From contig JADLSH010000127.1 of the NCBI GenBank assembly GCA_016169945.1, positions 2,916,501 to 2,980,500 on the forward strand: 64,000 nt of DNA, written 5' to 3'. Below are positions 1 to 9,745 of the stretch, in pieces; within the stretch, counting starts at the first letter, position 1, and each line of letters begins with the position of its first letter. Source of the stretch: Trachythela sp. YZ-2020 (lineage: Eukaryota > Cnidaria > Anthozoa > Malacalcyonacea > Clavulariidae). The notes under the pieces were generated by a model, which saw only the letters and a list, made by a program, of their open reading frames with translations, was not told where the DNA came from and did no database searches. Both the position numbers and the translations under genes were made by a program.

Positions 1-388
1 TTGGCTGACGTATTTAATTAGCCAATCAGCGAATGTAAAATCAGATGAGCCAATCGGAGAAGGCAAAATCAGATGAAGATTTAGACGCCGCATAGAAAAA
101 GCCCTTGCGGTTTTAAAGCCCACAACAACGGCTTGTATACGCATGACCTGTTCCATTATAGCTAGTTGTAATTGTTTTGGAATTCGGCATCTTCTATTAG
201 TCTTGTTTTGAACGCCCAGTATTGGCCACTTCGCGGGTACAGAATTTCCTCACCCATCACAGAAGATTTTTTATCTGCCTAAGGATAAAAACCCATCTTC
301 ACCACCAAAAGCCTCTATCGCATCAGCGTGGCTTTCACGCACGAGTAACTCCAGTCTTTGTCATTGCCACTTGCCTACGTTCAAGGCC
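1..388 (+). promoter_or_regulatory. Possible 5' flank of PRDM-A with two CCAAT boxes
   Basis: No convincing open frame is seen here. CCAAT occurs at 22-26 and 50-54, in the sense direction of PRDM-A. CCAAT pairs are also seen, inverted, before the first exon of PRDM-D near 59.08-59.12 kb. The window starts here, so the true promoter limits cannot be judged. The promoter role is inference only. Confidence 0.25.
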
Positions 389-421
389 ATGCTTTACCTA
401 AAATGCATGGTTTATCGCCAT
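389..421 (+). CDS. Candidate short first coding exon of PRDM-A
   Basis: An ATG at 389 opens 11 codons that end at a GTATGA donor (422-427), leaving a phase-0 junction. That is the phase needed by the next exon at 568, which has an in-frame stop just before its acceptor and no own start. PRDM-D has a first coding exon of the same length and phase. The two 11-residue peptides are not visibly similar, and the donor is only moderate. The true first exon may instead lie left of the window. Confidence 0.25.
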
Positions 422-567
422 GTATGAATGATCAGAAGTGAGATTCATGGTTCTTGCTAGATGTGTTGTACATTGTGCCACAAACACTATCCAAAGCACC
501 AACACATCCTTCAGCAACACCGTGTTTCTCTTTTCCCGCATAAATGAACTATTTCCATTTCCTTTAG

Positions 568-802
568 GAAAACGATTTCTTCAGTCAAAGTTCCAACACG
601 CTCAGTCAGCTTGGCGCGAAAGCCATAAACACCATTCGTTCCATTTCCACTTCGATAACATCAGCTGAAACCTACAACTTCTCTGGTGAAGACCTGAACA
701 AACATCTTTATGGAAGAAAGAAGGTCAAAGCGATTGATATCGAGAGGATTTTAAGAAAGAGAAAGCTGTTGGACAATGAAAACCCATCAAATAAGCGATC
801 TA
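568..802 (+). CDS. PRDM-A, N-terminal exon with LYG motif
   Basis: The exon follows a pyrimidine-rich acceptor (TTTCCTTTAG, ending 567) and ends at a GTAAGT donor (803). It encodes 78 codons plus one base (phase 0 in, phase 1 out). The first part is serine and threonine rich. Near residue 45 it carries DLNKHLYGRKKVKAIDIER, which matches the same position in PRDM-B, C and D, and then a basic stretch rich in K and R that could act as a nuclear localisation signal. The function of this module is unknown to me. It joins in frame to the PR/SET exon at 1654. Confidence 0.75.
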
Positions 803-848
803 GTAAGTACTTCGTTTTTTTCAAATGAAAGAGTCAGTGTACTGTATA

Positions 849-1555
849 CTATAGAGGGGTTTCACGTTAAATAATAAACTCTTAAAATCCAGTTTCTTGC
901 GCTGATACTTTAGCATTATTTATCCATCATTATGAAGAACATTCCACAAAAAAATTAGGTTTGTGCAATTATTCTTTCCAGAGTTACAGAGTTTTTAGTT
1001 ATAGAAATTGCCGTGACGTCAGCATTATTTCAGAAGTCGTTACACGCTGTTTTTTTATGCACAACGTAACTGAAAAATGTTGGTTTGGCTTTCAAACGGA
1101 TCAGTAATCTGTTCCAAATTACAGTTGTAGCATTTGGGCTGAAGCGCTTTGAAATATTGGCATCACAATTTTTGGCCGCCATGTTTTTGGTCAGATTTGA
1201 CCAACAACATGGCGGCCAAAATACAAATGTGCAAGTATGACTATTTTTTTCAAATAAAATATCCAAATTGAACTAACAATAAGATAAGCAACATAATTTT
1301 TTATGAATAACCAAACTTTATGCATTAAATTACGTTATACAAAATAGCTTTATTAAACGGTCCTTTTTCTAATATCATGCTGACGTCAGCAGCATATTAA
1401 AACTCTGTAACCCAGGAAGGAATATTTGTATCAACCTAGAATTTTTGAATAAAACTCGGTGTAATGAGCTACAAAACATATAAAGTAAGCAGCTTTTCAG
1501 CTTTCGTTTTTAATATATTACAAATTTTGTGACGCTACATGAAATCCCTCTATAG
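849..1555. repeat. Nested foldback element in PRDM-A intron 1
   Basis: Outer inverted ends CTATAGAGGG-TTTCA lie at 849-866 and 1537-1555. An inner inverted pair (left near 970-990, right 1400-1424) surrounds a central palindrome at about 1170-1220 containing TTGGCCGCCATG and its complement CATGGCGGCCAA. No coding region is seen. This looks like one foldback inserted inside another, filling most of the 851-bp intron. Confidence 0.6.
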
Positions 1556-1653
1556 AAAAGTATGTAAAGTATGTACATCTAGTAATTCTGACACTTGGGC
1601 CACAATTTGACAAAAAAACATCGTACTTACGATAAACATTTCATTGACTATAG

Positions 1654-1886
1654 GAATCCTGAGTGCTGAAGACAACGATGAGTTAGATGACATTGAAATG
1701 ACGTATTCCATAATGTCCTTTCCAAATGATGTTCAACTATGTCTATCCAGCGTCCCAGGACACAAGCTTGGTGTCTGCTCTAAGGAGTACATGCCTGCAG
1801 GGACATGGGTGGGTCCGTACGAAGGCAAGCGCGTCCCTAAAGGAATGTTACCACAAGAAACTGTCGACTCTGGATTCTGTTGGGAG
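1654..1886 (+). CDS. PRDM-A, first half of PR/SET domain
   Basis: The exon begins after TGACTATAG (phase 1) and ends at GAG|GTAAGA (phase 0). After an acidic start (SAEDNDELDD) it encodes the front of a PR/SET domain: MSFPNDVQLCLSS, GVCSKEYMPAGTWVGPYEG and a terminal CWE. The pattern p-x-GTW-x-GPYEG is the PRDM form of the SET N-terminus. Unlike PRDM-B and PRDM-C, it has no C-x2-C-x7-C-x2-H zinc knuckle before the domain; the acidic stretch stands in its place. PR domains often bind histone tails or partner proteins, and methyltransferase activity cannot be judged here. Confidence 0.88.
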
Positions 1887-2237
1887 GTAAGATCGATCTA
1901 CGACACAGCTAAATTGTTTTTCTATCAGTTTAAAAGACCAGTGACGTGCTTATTTTGCAAAATTGTGAAGTCGAGGATGTAAGCAATCATTTGCATATTT
2001 ACAAACTTTGTATAGTTTGAAAGAAGTGCACAATGCCAATGGTCCAATGTACAACACTTGTCTAGCATAACAATAACACTGCCATCCAGTCATGACCCAG
2101 TGGTCGGAATGTTCCATTGTCTTTTCATTGTTTTGAAAATCCCACAGTTCTCCATGCCATCTAGTCAGTCTTCGCTTTGACTCTGAGCCTATTCCTCCTA
2201 GTAAACGAAAACTCATATTCTTGATATTTTTTATCAG

Positions 2238-2511
2238 ATTTACAAAGATGGTAAATTGGATCACTTCCTTGACGGCTCAGATGACAACTCGTCCAGCTGG
2301 ATGCGCTATATAAGATGCGCGCGCAACCGTTATGAACAAAACATGCACGTGGTTCAGTATGGTCCAAATATCTACCATCGCTCGTTCAAAGATATTAAGC
2401 CTGGAGAAGAGTTACTGGTGTGGTATGAAAGCCAATATGAGCAATATTTTGGAATACCTATGTTCATCAAACTGTCCAGTTTTGGCAACAAGTCTACAGC
2501 TGTAAATAAAG
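2238..2511 (+). CDS. PRDM-A, second half of PR/SET domain
   Basis: The exon follows TTTTTTATCAG (phase 0) and ends at AAAG|GTATAT (phase 1). It encodes IYKDGKLDHFLDGSDDNSSSW, MRYIRCAR, EQNMHVVQYG and GEELLVWYESQYEQYFGIP, the usual back half of a PR domain. The H/RxxNHxC motif of active SET methyltransferases is replaced by the RCAR-type sequence typical of PRDM proteins. The intron position splitting the PR domain after the WE pair is identical in PRDM-B and PRDM-C. Joining 1654-1886 to this exon gives a continuous PR/SET domain of about 150 residues. Confidence 0.9.
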
Positions 2512-2688
2512 GTATATATATAGATGAAGATAGATTAATTCCGATAATTTATTTGTTTTTTGCTAAAAGATAAACAATAAACACCACGTGTATTTATCTT
2601 CCAACGCTCTGACTGGTAAAACTCGCACTTTATAACGAAAGTCTATTCTTGTAAAACTGGAAACATTCGTTCGGACAGATTGCAAAAA

Positions 2689-2968
2689 GCTGCGGGTATG
2701 CGGGAACTACCCACGAGGAAGGTTTACTGGCATATAGAAACGTGAAACTCTGAATAACACATTGCAAAGCAGTAAGTACTAGACTAGTCAGGCTAGTATT
2801 GATAGCAACAGTCAACACTCAGTCAGATTAGCAGTACTGCAATGACCAACTGGCAAATCTACGCAGGAAAAAGCCTGCATGCCGAAAAACTTTTCCAGTT
2901 ATTTTGAGGAAGGTTGGGAAAACCCAAAATCCTACCAGGAGGAATGTTGAAAACGTTTTGAAACTCTG
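2689..2968 (+). repeat. Dispersed repeat copy (family R1)
   Basis: The block from TGCGGGTATGCGGG to AAACGTTTTGAAACTCTG lies in the last intron of PRDM-A. Similar copies lie at 52978-53330 and 63358-63608, with a reverse partial copy at 62566-62657. Shared internal words include AGTACTAGACTAGTCAGGCTAG and GGCAAACCTACCCAGGCAAA variants. No tRNA-like boxes are evident and its class is unknown. Confidence 0.7.
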
Positions 2969-3118
2969 TTCATTCCTTAAAAAGGAACAATCCAGCCTCG
3001 TACCCAGGCGCTTTTAAGGAAAAGAAAATTTACGCATTCAGCTAATTTATAGAGATCAGTGGCTAAGCTGAGCGAGCGCGCGTGGCAATCACTAATTTGA
3101 ATCCATTCTTTCCTCCAG

Positions 3119-3738
3119 TGTCAGGAGTCCAACAAAACATCACAGAAAAGCATCCCGATCAACTCAGACGAGCCGGTTCACCCGCATACCTCACAAAACA
3201 CAACGGTCTTACATTGCCACGTCAACTCCCGCCAGAAGTGAGTCAAACATTCACCTCAAGTATTCACTACAGCGACTGGGGAAGACAAGTCTCGTCCGAC
3301 AGCAGTTCTCCACCTCTCTCGGCATCACCCCTAGCGTCTCCGACTGACGACCGTTCACCGACGAACGCCGACGTAATGGAAGACAAAGAAATCGGAGTTT
3401 GGAAATGCGGTCAATGTCAACAGCGGTTTACACAACGTTCTGCACTAAGACTTCATGTATGCCCAAGTCAAGCAAACAATCCATTCCAATGTGGTCACTG
3501 CAGTCTGAAGTTCGCTGACCCAACAAAACTGCGGGCTCATGTGGTTACCCACAACAACGAGCGGCCGTTTAAATGTGGCTTCTGCTCGCGCACGTTTGCT
3601 GGTGCAACGACGCTGAACAACCACGTGCGGACTCACACGGGACAGAAGCCGTTCACGTGCGAAAAGTGTGGTAAGAGTTTTTCCCAGGCCTCCCAGATGA
3701 GCAGACATCAACGCTTTGCAGAAGACTGCCATGAATAA
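3119..3738 (+). CDS. PRDM-A, terminal zinc-finger exon
   Basis: The exon starts after TTCTTTCCTCCAG (phase 1) and ends at TAA 3738. The spliced model 568-802, 1654-1886, 2238-2511, 3119-3738 is 1362 bases, open throughout, 453 residues without any first exon. A serine/proline/threonine-rich linker (about 90 residues) precedes four fingers covering residues about 342-453. Fingers 2 and 3 are C2H2 (FQCGHC...H-x3-H; FKCGFC...[14 protein letters not shown]). Fingers 1 and 4 end in cysteine (LRLHVC; RHQRFAEDC). The protein ends two residues after finger 4. It is likely a nuclear, sequence-specific regulator. The order PR then four fingers is PRDM14-like, but the exact orthology needs a tree. Confidence 0.88.
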
Positions 3739-4741
3739 TAATCGATAATGAACATGCGATAGCAAAAGTGAAATCAGCAATATAAACTTGAAAATTTAGT
3801 ACTCGAGAGACGTAATATGTTTAGCAAAACTGAAATCAGTAAAAAATAAACTTGAAAATTTAACAATGTTTTTGAATAACTTATATTCGAAACCAATAAT
3901 GCAATGAACATGTAGATAGCATATGTAAATAATCGATAGTATTGTAAATGAACAGTGAAGCAAAGGAGCTTTTAGTGCTATGATAGTTAACTGGCTTTTA
4001 GAAATATAATGTAATAGATTATACTTGAAAGTCAAATATTGACTGCCATATAGTGTAGTGTTTTAATCTATCTATCTATTGTGTAGATAGCAAATGTAGG
4101 CGCACATTCACATCGTCGAAGTGTTCAAATATTACGTAAATAAATTTGCGAAGCATAAACAAAGTGAAATGCAGTTTTATCACTGATATTTAAATGAGCA
4201 AGATGTATATGTTCATATGTTATACCTTGTTGCGGGTACTAGGTGGAGCGAAGGGGGCGACTGCCCTGCCTGAGGTTAAAAGATTCAAGAATGTAGGAAT
4301 ATGTTGGCAAACCTAAATTCACACCCCTAATATTTCGCAAAGCAGTCTATTTAGTGTTTTAGATATGCCCAACATTAAAAATGAATTCGGAACATTCGTA
4401 AATTAGCCGAAAGGAACGAAAATCAATGCTGCATCCTTCGATTCAGTACTCAGCCTTGGTGGTCTAGAATACTGAAACTGAAAACTAGAAAAGTGTGAAT
4501 CCCATTGAAGACAACGATTTTTACGTTGGCATCGAAATATTTTGCACAATAATCAATATGCCAAACTTGCAAAACAACCATTTCATATTTTTGCCAAAAT
4601 AGGATAAACGCATCAATATGATATAAAATGCATTGACCCGATGAAACAAATGTACCCAACTCCCACCCAAATCAAACATAAACACAAAATTCACGCCACA
4701 CAAAATGTAGTTATTACTATCAAAATACAAACACCACACGC
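3739..4741. other. Intergenic region between convergent PRDM-A and PRDM-B
   Basis: This region has no supported gene. It holds the AATAAA of PRDM-A at 3845-3850 and a direct repeat of about 37 bases (about 3763-3799 and 3824-3861, sharing GAAATCAG and AAACTTGAAAATTTA). A short TCTA run occurs near 4069-4079. The open frames here are short and show no family signature. Confidence 0.6.
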
Positions 4742-5682
4742 TTATTCATTTCCAACCAAACTTTCACTCGGATACGTCGACCCCACCGTGCTTGACACAT
4801 GCCCGGAACATTCTCCGGGTACACGCGTGTGTCTCGCGAGTTGCGTGGTAATCGCGAATGTCTTCCCGCAACTTTTACAAACAAACGGTCGCTCACCCGT
4901 ATGTGTTCTCACGTGATTATTCAAAGTAGTCGCGCCCGCGAACGACCGGCCGCAAAAACCGCATTTGAACGGTCGTTCGCTCGAGTGTACCACGACGTGA
5001 TTCCGAAGCTCCGACGGTTGAGCGAAACTCAACGAACAATGTCCACACTGAAAAGGCTTGTATGGCGATTTCGGACAAACGTGCATTTGCAGTTGAATTC
5101 TTTGGGTGAAAACCTTCAGACATTGTCTGCATTTGAATGGTAAACTTAAGTCATCGAGTACAGCAGTTTTATAACCTTCCCGCTCAAAATTCCCTGTATT
5201 TTGGTGTTGAGAATCGCTTGTTTCAACTTGGTGTTGAAATTCACTTGTTTTAACTTCGTGTTGAAATTCACCTGTTTCAACTTGGTCTTGAAAACCGCTT
5301 GTTTCCAGTTTAGGAAATTCATTAAAAACATAATTTTCTCCTTTTTCTGGCGGATTTTTCTTCGGAAGTTCTTCACTTTCTATATATTTTTCCTTCTCGA
5401 TTCGTTTCTTTAGTTGGTTAGCTAAAGTTTGTTGAACCGTCTGCGTAACTGGCTCAAGGGAATTGGACAAATATGGCGGATTTTCACCTTCAGTTTGATG
5501 AAAAGATGTTCTGTGTGGTGTGGTTGTCGGGTGGTACTCGGGGTAGCCATGGGATATTGTGGTTTCCGTGGGAAACGGACCGGGCAGTTCGGGGACAGAG
5601 CTTACGTTGTCAGCAGCTCGTGGAGTAGGAACAACAGCGAGACTCACTGTCGCTCCTTTCTCGTTAAAGTTTCCAGTAAGTT
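4742..5682 (-). CDS. PRDM-B, terminal linker and zinc-finger exon
   Basis: Read on the minus strand, the exon starts after the acceptor GGTTTTTTAG (phase 1) at 5682 and stops at 4742. It encodes residues 262-574 of the model. A proline/threonine/glutamate-rich linker includes a four-fold repeat of VETSEFQHQ-like units (about residues 390-425). Four fingers follow at residues 444-554: CRQC...LQMHVC (C2HC), CGHC...HVVVH and [21 protein letters not shown] (C2H2), and CKSC...RHTRVPGEC (C2HC). A 20-residue tail follows. The [19 protein letters not shown] finger is almost identical in PRDM-A, B and C, which suggests conserved DNA contacts. Confidence 0.88.
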
Positions 5683-5749
5683 CTAAAAAACCGAATACAT
5701 CACATGTTATAGAAAAGAATGAACTTTTCTTATAGGTGGTGCAAAGAGA

Positions 5750-5822
5750 TTTTCGCCATGTTGGATGAAATTTGAATTGCAAACAAGTAAAATCCTTTGT
5801 CAAATTAATCCAACATGGCGTC
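5750..5822. repeat. Inverted repeat in PRDM-B last intron
   Basis: GCCATGTTGGATGAAATTTG and its approximate complement CAAATTAATCCAACATGGC face each other across about 30 bases. It is a small foldback with no coding content. Confidence 0.5.
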
Positions 5823-6265
5823 CGTGACGTAACGTGCACACCAAGAATACGTATACAGTATCACAAAGTGAAAATGTTGTATTTCAGAATAAACTATTTT
5901 TATCACAACCAGGGCTTTAGGTTACCCTCCTGACGTTAAACGTTACGCCCAAATTATAGAATGAAAGAAGATAGCAAACAAGATACGTATCCCAAACGTG
6001 TATGAACAATGGTATAGCTAGTATTCTACCTGAAAAGGGCCCTTCGTCACGAGGCTTAGTAAAGTGCTTGGGACAGGCGTGCTTTCATATAACTATTACC
6101 TGATAAATACGTCATCAAAGTAGGGACATGTTCATATGAGCACAGCTAACCGGGAAACTCACCGAGTAAGGATCTGGATGTCCTCATTAATGCATGGATA
6201 TAAATATCATCGTGTGTTCATATGAGAGACGAGCCTGGTTGCGACAACTTGTAAAGATGTTGCTG

Positions 6266-6370
6266 TTTTGTTTTGTTTTGTTTTGTTTTGTTTTGTTTTG
6301 TTTTGTTTTGTTTTGTTTTGTTTTGTTTTGTTTTGTTTTGTTTTGTTTTGTTTTGTTTTGTTTTGTTTTG
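6266..6370 (+). repeat. (TTTTG)21 microsatellite
   Basis: A pure TTTTG array of 105 bases lies in the last intron of PRDM-B, directly beside the foldback element at 6380. The long open frames across it on both strands are artefacts of the five-base unit. Confidence 0.95.
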
Positions 6371-6379
6371 TTTCTTAAG

Positions 6380-6546
6380 GTACGTTCACACACAGCGATT
6401 TGTCGGGCCGATTTCAGATGCACGTTAATGATGTTTGAAAAATACGTGGCAAACGTCATCTGGCGACATCATCAACTGAAAATATTCGTCATTAACATTC
6501 AGATAAACCTAAAATCGGCCCGACAAATCGCTGTGTGTGAACGTAC
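6380..6546. mobile_element. MITE-like foldback, family F1 copy 1
   Basis: Terminal inverted repeats beginning TACGTTCACACACAGCGAT enclose about 85 bases. The right arm reads ATCGCTGTGTGTGAACGTA. A second copy lies at 7635-7790 and a degraded third at about 57067-57178, sharing TTTGTCGGG and GATGACGTTTGCCA. It is non-autonomous and has no coding region. Confidence 0.75.
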
Positions 6547-7117
6547 ATTTAGGGCCTGTTCATATGAGGGAAGCTCACCTAGGTGGTATGAAATATTTCT
6601 GTGTTCATATGACTGTTTTTATCCCATCTAATATCCCGCCTCTTCACGTGGAATGAAGCATTCATATGGAAAATTTTATCCTACTTGACTGATATCCCAC
6701 CTATCGCGTATAAGAGATAACTCGGGCCTTCGCTCCAAACGTCGTAAAGTGTTTTAATCTTTTCAGTTTTAATCTTTTTAATCTAAGGCATATCAAATAC
6801 CTTAATACTAAGGCTTAAGGCCATGTTACACGAGGCAATTATTGCTGCAACTTGCAACGCAATTTCGGACACAGAGCGATGTTATGTAAAAAGTATGTTC
6901 TCGTTTTACTTTGCGCGCCGATATTCGTACTAAACATGCCCAAAGGCAACAAAGAAATGAATGAGAATGATAATATCGGTGAAGTGAAACACAGGCCATG
7001 TTCACTGGTGTTCTGTGCATTTATTTCTATACATAACATGGTCATGGCTCTGAGCAGAAACTGCGTTCGCAAGTTGCAGCAAAAATTGCCCTGTGTAAAA
7101 TGGCCTTTAGTCCTTAC

Positions 7118-7376
7118 CTTCAATTTTCGCCTGATCAGTTTCTTTTAGAGTCAGTGGAATTTCTAAATGTTTCTGATAGCTATCGCTATACCAGACTAAC
7201 AGTTCCTCACCAACGGCAACATCACGAAACGAACGATAATAAATATTTTGACCACGTTGATATGCCGCCATGTTTTGTTCCTTTTTGCTTCTTGCACAGC
7301 GTATAAACCTCATCCAACTTGAAGAGTTCTCGTCGCTACCGTCGATAAAATGCGAGAAATTCCCCTGAGTATAAAT
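7118..7376 (-). CDS. PRDM-B, second half of PR/SET domain
   Basis: On the minus strand the exon follows TTTTTTTCCAG (phase 0) at 7376 and ends at GAAG|GTAAGG (phase 1). It encodes IYTQGNFSHFIDGSDENSSSW, MRFIRCARSKKEQN, GQNIYYRSFRDVAVGEELLVWY and SDSYQKHLEIPLTL. It aligns residue for residue with the matching exons of PRDM-A and PRDM-C. The HFIDGSDE-SSWMRFIRCAR and GEELLVWY blocks are diagnostic for PRDM proteins. It corresponds to residues 176-261 of the 574-residue model. Confidence 0.9.
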
Positions 7377-7408
7377 CTGGAAAAAAATGAACGTAAACAG
7401 TTTAAAAT

Positions 7409-7560
7409 CAGTGGGGGACACTATTGGGGGGCGAGGGGGGCGAAGGGGCAACCGCCCTCCACCTAATAATTTCTGAAAGCCTTTGAATGGTAGCTGAATA
7501 ACTGTGTAACAAAGCTGTAACGATAATTTTACAACCATAAAAGCATCGCTATAAATGAAG
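7409..7560 (+). mobile_element. MITE family F2 copy in PRDM-B PR/SET intron
   Basis: CAGTGGGGGACAC at 7409 followed by a G-rich stretch and AATAATTTCTGAAAGCCTTTGAATG matches the element at 39978-40205 in PRDM-C. The right end is not clear, so this copy looks truncated. It lies on the strand opposite to PRDM-B transcription. Confidence 0.6.
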
Positions 7561-7634
7561 CTAATAACATAAAATTTGAGGCAAAAAGTTTCAAGAACTG
7601 AGATTTACAGCAACAAGTAACAAACCAACTTAAA

Positions 7635-7790
7635 GGTACGTTCACACACAGCGATTTGTCGGGCCGATTTTAGGTTTTGCTGAATGTTAATAACGAATAT
7701 TTTCAGTTGGTGATGTCACCAGATGACGTTTGCCACGTATTTTTCAAATATAATTAACGTGCATCTGAAATCGGCCCGAAAAAACCTTAA
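7635..7790. mobile_element. MITE family F1 copy 2
   Basis: It starts with the same TACGTTCACACACAGCGAT end as the element at 6380 but has a shortened, altered right arm (ATCGGCCCGAAAAAACC). It lies between the two PR/SET exons of PRDM-B, ending about 20 bases from the splice donor side of the 7810 exon. Confidence 0.7.
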
Positions 7791-7809
7791 CAAAAACACT
7801 TCTTCCTAC

Positions 7810-8108
7810 CTCCCACAAATAATCGTGGTTCTCACCGCCATCATGCCGCTGGTCAACAGTTCGTCGTCCTTCATAAGGCCCAATCCATGTTCCTGAGGGC
7901 AGATGCCGTCGTGCGCAGACTCCGTAGATATAACCTGGTATACTGGATGTACATAACTGTACTTCATCAGGAAATGACATCACTGCATATGTTGCTTTGA
8001 TGTTGCCGCCTTTCCCGTGATCCTCTGCGTGCACTAACTGATGTAATGATTGCAAAGGAGCATGGGTAGAACATTTATCCTCTTTTTGACGCAAACATAC
8101 GTCACAAG
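7810..8108 (-). CDS. PRDM-B, zinc knuckle and first half of PR/SET
   Basis: On the minus strand the exon begins after the acceptor ATCAATTTTAG (phase 1) at 8108 and ends at GAG|GTAGGA (phase 0). It encodes a zinc knuckle CDVCLRQKEDKCSTH (C-x2-C-x7-C-x2-H, residues about 77-91). A short spacer and the PR start follow: VMSFPDEVQLCTSS, GVCARRHLPSGTWIGPYEG and DYLWE. A knuckle in front of the PR domain is known from other PRDM proteins. The open frame continues past the donor into the intron without a biological meaning. Residues 76-175 of the model. Confidence 0.87.
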
Positions 8109-8187
8109 CTAAAATTGATTAATATTGTTTTAATACATGTATAAAATGCTGAAACTGGAACTGACAAAATTTTAACATTTACACCTG

Positions 8188-8420
8188 TATTCTAAAAGCA
8201 CACTCACACTCACACTCACACTCACACTCACACTCAAAGAGTGGAGGTTCAATCTGAGCTTCCCTTGAGTGTCAGTGCTATTTTTGAATAGCTGGAGGGT
8301 GAGTACTCACATAGTAAGGTACGGCACTAACCCTTCAGCTATTCAAAAACAGCACTGACACTCAAGGGAATCTCAGATTGAACCTCCACTCTTTGAGTGT
8401 GAGTGTGCTTTTAGAATAGA
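8188..8420. mobile_element. Foldback element with long inverted arms and (CACACT)n
   Basis: Arms of about 85-100 bases, starting TATTCTAAAAGCACACTCACA on the left and ending GTGTGCTTTTAGAATA on the right, are separated by a loop of about 40 bases. The left arm has a (CACACT) expansion. It lies about 80 bases upstream of the 8108 exon start, in the PRDM-B first intron. Confidence 0.8.
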
Positions 8421-8860
8421 GGCGATAGTCACTGTGACGACGAGTGTTTTAGGAGGTTTCTAATATACTGCCTACGTTCCAATTGATTTAACGCGACTAT
8501 TATTATTAACGAGGGCACCTACAAGGCAGGGAATACTGCCTGGCCTTTTATTATTTTATAGTTTATTGAAACATCATTCCTGCGTTCAAAGGAATTGATT
8601 AATTTTGCTCTAAGCTAGCTCATGAGTTCGAAAATAGCGACCTCATTCAATGACTTTTCCTCGCCAGTGCTGCGGGGAGTGTACAACATCGCAGATTACC
8701 CGATTAAACTCGCGTTTTTACCTAGCAGTGTTTTCCTAAATAAGGTTAAAAATTTACAGTTTCATAAACTCGTCTTGTTTTATTCATATTTTGAATTTCA
8801 AGATGACATTATTCTTCGGAATTTGTTTCTTTCTACATTTTATAAGTATATATGTATATA

Positions 8861-9234
8861 GGGTAGCAGGGCATATTTTAAGGATTTCTAAGTGGGGGGC
8901 CATTTGTGAAAAAGGGCCCTTAATCTGAGTGCTGAAGGCGCGAGCCCTGTAGGGGTCCAGGGGAGTTTTTTCCCGGGAAAATTTTGAAATCTGGAGCTCT
9001 GAAATTGCCAAACCAATAGTATTTCAATGTTTTAATTAAAACTTTAAAAATGGCTAACTATATAAGCCATAAAAACAATATTTCGTTAAACACAGACAAA
9101 TCATTTACTCTGTAAACGACCCAATGTAGGGCCCAGGGAGTGGGGGGCCCATTTTGTGTGAGTGGGGGGCCATCAAGAGGGCCTGGGGGGCCAAGTGGCC
9201 CCCCAGTATATATGTTAAAATATGCCTTGTAGGG
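8861..9234. mobile_element. G-rich MITE-like element
   Basis: Imperfect inverted ends around GGGCATATTTTAA (left) and TTAAAATATGCC (right) enclose repeated G-rich words such as GTGGGGGGCCAT. It has no coding potential. Confidence 0.55.
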
Positions 9235-9745
9235 TATTATAATATAATATATAAAGATTTATACAGCGCTTAAATTATATAAAATATTCCAATGTGAAAA
9301 ACTTAGAAGAGCGCTGAATTTTCAAACATTTTCACTGAGTTACATTTGTGGCACTGTGTTACAATAAAGGTGCACTGCACTGAGCCAATCACAATTGGGG
9401 AATTTTTCGGGATTTTTAAGGATAAGCCTCAATACAATAATTATAAACAACTTCAAGACGTCTCTATAAAATACCGGTGAGAGGATCATAAGGGTTGATC
9501 ACATCGGTCACAAGACGGGACTTGTTGTTGCATGGTGCTTGGATAGGCTTAAATGTCATGAATTATTTATGTATTTTTGAACACTTTTACATATATTAAC
9601 AAAGTAATAATATATTGAGTTTATTTAATGTTTCTAGTAAATTGGTCCCTAAACATCTCTCAGTTCCATGACTCAATTCCAAATATAGTTTTGTACATTA
9701 CAAGCTACACAATTTTCAACCAGTTATGCAAGTTACAGTCCAGAA

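Larger units (their letters stand above)
389..3738 (+). other. Gene model PRDM-A (PR/SET zinc-finger regulator)
   Basis: This is a whole-gene entry. Coding exons are 568-802, 1654-1886, 2238-2511 and 3119-3738, with a doubtful first exon at 389-421. It is the shortest of the complete cluster members and lacks the zinc knuckle. It converges with PRDM-B, whose stop is 1004 bases away on the other strand. A polyadenylation-like AATAAA lies at 3845-3850, about 107 bases after the stop. The region from 3740 to 4740 has no other gene; it contains a short direct repeat near 3760-3860. Confidence 0.8.

Noticed and set aside
568..3738. PRDM-A as a PRDM9 ortholog
   Set aside because: There is no KRAB or SSXRD-type region and the fingers are four diverse units, not a tandem minisatellite of near-identical fingers. 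The arrangement fits a PRDM14-like group better.
4799..5143. Plus-strand open frame across the PRDM-B finger exon
   Set aside because: It is the antisense shadow of the zinc-finger coding sequence.
6187..6459. Open frames of (KQNKT)n and (CFVLF)n
   Set aside because: They are produced only by the TTTTG microsatellite and lack any start or family context.
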